Shown in pieces: positions 11,671 to 14,251 of a stretch of DNA of 14,251 bases (its first letter is position 1; every line of letters begins with the position of its first letter). The position numbers were made by a program, and so were the translations under genes. The DNA is from Phycisphaerae bacterium (GTDB taxonomy: Bacteria; Planctomycetota; Phycisphaerae; SM23-33): the NCBI GenBank assembly GCA_022866005.1, contig JALHTV010000118.1, positions 1-14,251 of the forward strand, read 5' to 3'. The notes beneath the pieces are model-generated. The model did not search any database and was not told the origin of the DNA. It worked only from the letters and a program-made list of their open reading frames with translations.

Positions 11671-14251
11671 AGGCGGGTCTTGATCCAGTCGGCCGCGGCC
11701 GCCAAGGCCGCCGACAGCTTGCCGCCATCCTTCCCCCCGGCCTGGGCGAGGGTGGCTTTGCCGCCGCCCGATCCGCCCACGACCGGCGCGACGGCCTTGA
11801 CCCACTCAGAGGCCGAGCACTTGCCCTCGGCCGCCAGGGCCTGGTCGACCATCGCGATCAGCGTCACCTTGTCGCCGTCGGTTCCGCCGACAAAGACCGC
11901 ACAGGCGCCCTTCTGACGCAGGCGGTCGCACGCCTGCCGCATGGCGGCCGGGTCGGCGGTGCTCACCTGGCCGACGAGCACCTGGCCGCGAGGGCAATCC
12001 AAGGTGAACTGGGCCTGGAAGTCTTCCGCGGCGCCGGCGCCCTTGGCGGGGCGCTTGCGGAGTTCTTTGAGCTCTTTTTGCAGCGACTCGACGCGGGCGG
12101 CCAGCTCTCCTACCGGGGCCCGCAGCAGCGAGGAAATCGCCCGCACGGCCGCATCCATCTCCTGCACGCAGCCAACCGCCGCGGGGCCCGTCACGGCCGT
12201 GATCCGCCGGACGCCCTTGGCGACGGACTCCTCCGAGATGATCTTGAACAGTCCCACCTGGCTGGTCCGCTCCAGGTGCGTGCCGCCGCAGAACTCCGCC
12301 GCCGTCGCTTCGTCCACCGCCGCCAGCGGATCGTCGCTGCCCACGCAGACCACGCGGACCGGGTCGGGGTACTTCTCGCCAAAGACCGCCCGCACGCCGG
12401 GAATCTTTCGGGCCTGGGCCAACGGGATGGTCTTGCAGACGACCTTCTCATCGGCCAAGACGCGGCGGTTGACCAGCCGCTCGGCCTCGGCGAGCTGCTC
12501 GGTCGAGACGGCCTGGCCGTGCGTGAAGTCGAATCGCAGGCGGTCCGGGCCGACCTCGCTCCCGGCCTGCTCGACGTGATCGCCCAGCACCCGCCGCAAC
12601 GCCCAGTTCAGCAGGTGCGTAGCCGTGTGGTTGCGCATCGTGTCGAAGCGGGACGGAAGGACCTCGGCAGCGATCTCCCGCCCGGGGCGCAGCTTTCCTT
12701 GCTCCATCTTGCCGACGTGCAACACGCACTGGCCGGGGAGCACGGCGTCGCGGACGGCAAACCGCCCCCCCGGCCAGGTGAGCGAGCCTGAGTCGCCGAG
12801 TTGCCCGCCTTGCTCACCGTAGAAGTTGGTCCTGTCCAGCACCACCGCCGCCTCGTCGCCGGCCTGGAGCTCACCCGTGGTGACGTACTGATCGCCCACC
12901 ACCCAGCCCAGCACCTTGGCGGTGATGGCCTTGGGGTGGTATTTGGCTGAGTCATCGGTGGCGGGGAGGTTGGCGACGGCGGTGACCTTGAACTTGTCGC
13001 TGCCGGCGCTGCTGATCTCCCGGTGCTTGGCCATCTGGTGCTCGTAGCCGGCCAGGTCCACCGTCATCCCGCGTTCGGCCCCCATCAGCGCGGTCAGGTC
13101 CGGGGGGAAGCCATAGGTTGCATGTAGCTCAAATACATGCTCTCCCTTGATCTCCGGAGGAACCTGACATAGGGAACGCATCTTGTCCGGGGTCAAGTCT
13201 TGCAGTTGGAATCTGTCGAAGGTCTTTCCTGCATCCGGGCCGTAGAGCCCTGCAATTGCGATGGTATCGTCTGGTCTGTAGAAGGGGATTTTCTTCTCGC
13301 GGTATAGGTCAAGCTCCCTGTCACCTTCTGCAAATGCAGCGGAACTGACAACCATCATCAGTCGTTTATCTCTCGGCTTATTACTCTGTTCCTCATGGAA
13401 CCGGCCCCAGAGAGCGCTTCCGGCGTATGACCACCACGTCTTGATCCCGTTATCGAGTGTCTTGCCGAAGGATTCTTCTTCCTCGGCGATAGTGTCGGTG
13501 ATGACCTTTTGGCGGGCGCGGACTTCGGGGAAGGCGCCGCCCATCAGCTCGACGACGGTGGGGGTGAGCTGGGTCAGGAAGGGTCCGTCGATCTTGAGGT
13601 ACTGGCGGGCGTAGCGGGCGGCGCGGCGGAGGATGCGTCGTAGGACGTAGCCGCGGCCTTCGTTGCTGGGCAGGACGCCGTCGGCGATGGCGAACGTCAG
13701 GCACCGGGCGTGGTCGGCCACGACGCGGCAGGCCACGTCGGCGATGTCGTTCTCGCTGGTGACGTCGAAGCGATCGGCCAGCCTGCTGGTGGCCCCGTAG
13801 CGGTGGGCGGTGAGGGTCTCGAGCTTCTGGATGATGGGCACGAACAGATCAGTCGCGTAGTTGCTGGCCTTGCCGTTGAGGATGCGGCAGACCCGCTCGA
13901 AGCCCATCCCCGTGTCCACGTGCTTGGCCGGTAGCGGCTCCAGCCTGCCCGTCGCGTCGCGGTTGAACTGGATGAACACCAGGTTCCACACCTCGACCAC
14001 GCGGGGGTCGCCGGCGTTGACGAGCTTGGCGCCCGAGAGGTCGTCGGTGTTGTCGTAGTGGATCTCGCTGCACGGCCCGCAGGGGCCGGTGTCGCCGGGG
14101 GCCCAGAAGTTGTCCTCCTGGCCGAAGCGGCGGATGTGGGACGGGTCGATGTCGGTCGTCTTCCGCCACAGTTCGGCCGCCTCGTCGTCGGCGGACAGGC
14201 CGTCCTGCCTGTCGCCCTCGAACACCGTGGCGTACAGGCGATCCTTGGGCA
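11664..14251 (-). CDS. alaS: Alanine--tRNA ligase, N-terminus beyond the window
   Basis: Charges tRNA-Ala and edits mischarged Ser/Gly. The frame is open to the right edge (it reads PKDRLYATVFEGD there), so roughly 110-120 N-terminal residues including class II motifs 1 and 2 are outside. Visible are FWAPGDTGPCGPCSEIHYD (about 14055-14110), the motif 3 region DTGMGFERV (about 13890-13917), NEGRGYVLRRILRRA, the editing-site HTATH (about 12616-12632) and CGGTH (12281-12295). A coiled stretch of RVESLQKELKELRKR and a C-Ala domain ending in GGSGGGKATLAQAGG and DWIKTRLA complete it. Between TLDNGI and the conserved ATYGFPPDLT it has about 97 residues where E. coli has roughly 12-20. This extra block is encoded by lower-GC DNA with different codon choice. 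It is upstream of rpmF by ~145 bp. Confidence 0.95.
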   Translation of the reverse strand, partial: PKDRLYATVFEGDRQDGLSADDEAAELWRKTTDIDPSHIRRFGQEDNFWAPGDTGPCGPCSEIHYDNTDDLSGAKLVNAGDPRVVEVWNLVFIQFNRDATGRLEPLPAKHVDTGMGFERVCRILNGKASNYATDLFVPIIQKLETLTAHRYGATSRLADRFDVTSENDIADVACRVVADHARCLTFAIADGVLPSNEGRGYVLRRILRRAARYARQYLKIDGPFLTQLTPTVVELMGGAFPEVRARQKVITDTIAEEEESFGKTLDNGIKTWWSYAGSALWGRFHEEQSNKPRDKRLMMVVSSAAFAEGDRELDLYREKKIPFYRPDDTIAIAGLYGPDAGKTFDRFQLQDLTPDKMRSLCQVPPEIKGEHVFELHATYGFPPDLTALMGAERGMTVDLAGYEHQMAKHREISSAGSDKFKVTAVANLPATDDSAKYHPKAITAKVLGWVVGDQYVTTGELQAGDEAAVVLDRTNFYGEQGGQLGDSGSLTWPGGRFAVRDAVLPGQCVLHVGKMEQGKLRPGREIAAEVLPSRFDTMRNHTATHLLNWALRRVLGDHVEQAGSEVGPDRLRFDFTHGQAVSTEQLAEAERLVNRRVLADEKVVCKTIPLAQARKIPGVRAVFGEKYPDPVRVVCVGSDDPLAAVDEATAAEFCGGTHLERTSQVGLFKIISEESVAKGVRRITAVTGPAAVGCVQEMDAAVRAISSLLRAPVGELAARVESLQKELKELRKRPAKGAGAAEDFQAQFTLDCPRGQVLVGQVSTADPAAMRQACDRLRQKGACAVFVGGTDGDKVTLIAMVDQALAAEGKCSASEWVKAVAPVVGGSGGGKATLAQAGGKDGGKLSAALAAAADWIKTRLA
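13120..13140. repeat. 7-bp inverted repeat at the edge of the AlaRS segment
   Basis: Arms GCATGTA (13120-13126) and TACATGC (13134-13140) are perfect with a seven-base spacer. The repeat lies inside the coding sequence, over the codons for EHVFELHAT, at the point where base composition returns to that of the host gene. Confidence 0.6.
13152..13442 (-). other. In-frame extra segment of AlaRS with atypical base composition
   Basis: About 97 codons (K-T-W-W-S-Y at the start, C-Q-V-P-P-E at the end), of which about 80 exceed the usual linker between the TLxxG helix and the GExxFxLxxTYGFPxDLT segment. It is free of stops and keeps frame. GC counted by eye per 60 bases falls to 47-57% across 13141-13380, against about 68% in the block starting at 13501. 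Codons such as AGA, AGT, AAT, GTT, CTT, CTA and ATT cluster here and are rare in the flanks. The sequence is mixed polar/hydrophobic (MMVVSSAAFAEGDRELDLY, FYRPDDTIAIAGLYG), suggesting a folded domain rather than a flexible linker. I do not recognise it. Confidence 0.75.

Noticed and set aside
13152..13442. Intein or intron in alaS
   Set aside because: Too short, no Cys/Ser at the start and no terminal His-Asn, no stop or frame break; the reading continues in frame through it.

Overview
The window is a GC-rich bacterial chromosome segment packed with housekeeping genes: isoprenoid synthesis, a small translation/RNA-modification pair, and a complete fatty-acid/phospholipid initiation cluster, with alaS running off the right edge. 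No rRNA, tRNA, CRISPR array, transposase or phage gene was seen. The protein flavours (a divergent Dxs, an unrecognised lipoprotein, AlaRS wording) and the LPS-type acyltransferase start at the left edge suggest a Gram-negative lineage. My best guess is Planctomycetota, perhaps Phycisphaerae-like, but this rests on recollection of family sequence style and not on any search.

Layout. Positions 1-51 (-) hold the first 17 codons of an LpxA-like hexapeptide acyltransferase, divergent from an ispA-like prenyl synthase and dxs (240-3064, +), which together supply C5 units and prenyl diphosphates. A convergent, unrecognised lipoprotein gene (3173-3808, -) has its own clear promoter. A 261-bp intergenic stretch follows, with a strong + strand intrinsic terminator and the promoter of rsmD. 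rsmD (4070-4672, +) and a class II CCA-adding enzyme/poly(A)-polymerase-type nucleotidyltransferase (4682-5902, +) form a pair. From 5949 to the right edge everything is on the minus strand. In transcription order this is alaS (partial), rpmF, plsX, fabH, fabD, fabG, acpP, fabF. This is the classic rpmF-plsX-fab order, which makes acyl-phosphate, malonyl-ACP, the first condensation, the ketoreductase step, the carrier and the elongation condensing enzyme. Most genes there have good Shine-Dalgarno sites and short gaps or overlaps. acpP-fabF has an additional well-formed promoter of its own.

Most unusual points. (1) AlaRS carries an extra ~80 residues in its tRNA-recognition region. They are encoded by a block (about 13120-13500) of visibly lower GC and foreign codon use, bounded on one side by a perfect 7-bp inverted repeat. 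(2) Dxs lacks the standard GDG and GHSS wording of its diphosphate-binding half. (3) Several inverted repeats sit exactly on transcription starts or promoters (acpP, rpmF, lipoprotein). (4) A terminator faces + with no annotated + gene for 870 bp upstream, implying either a long dxs 3' UTR antisense to the lipoprotein gene or an unannotated small RNA.
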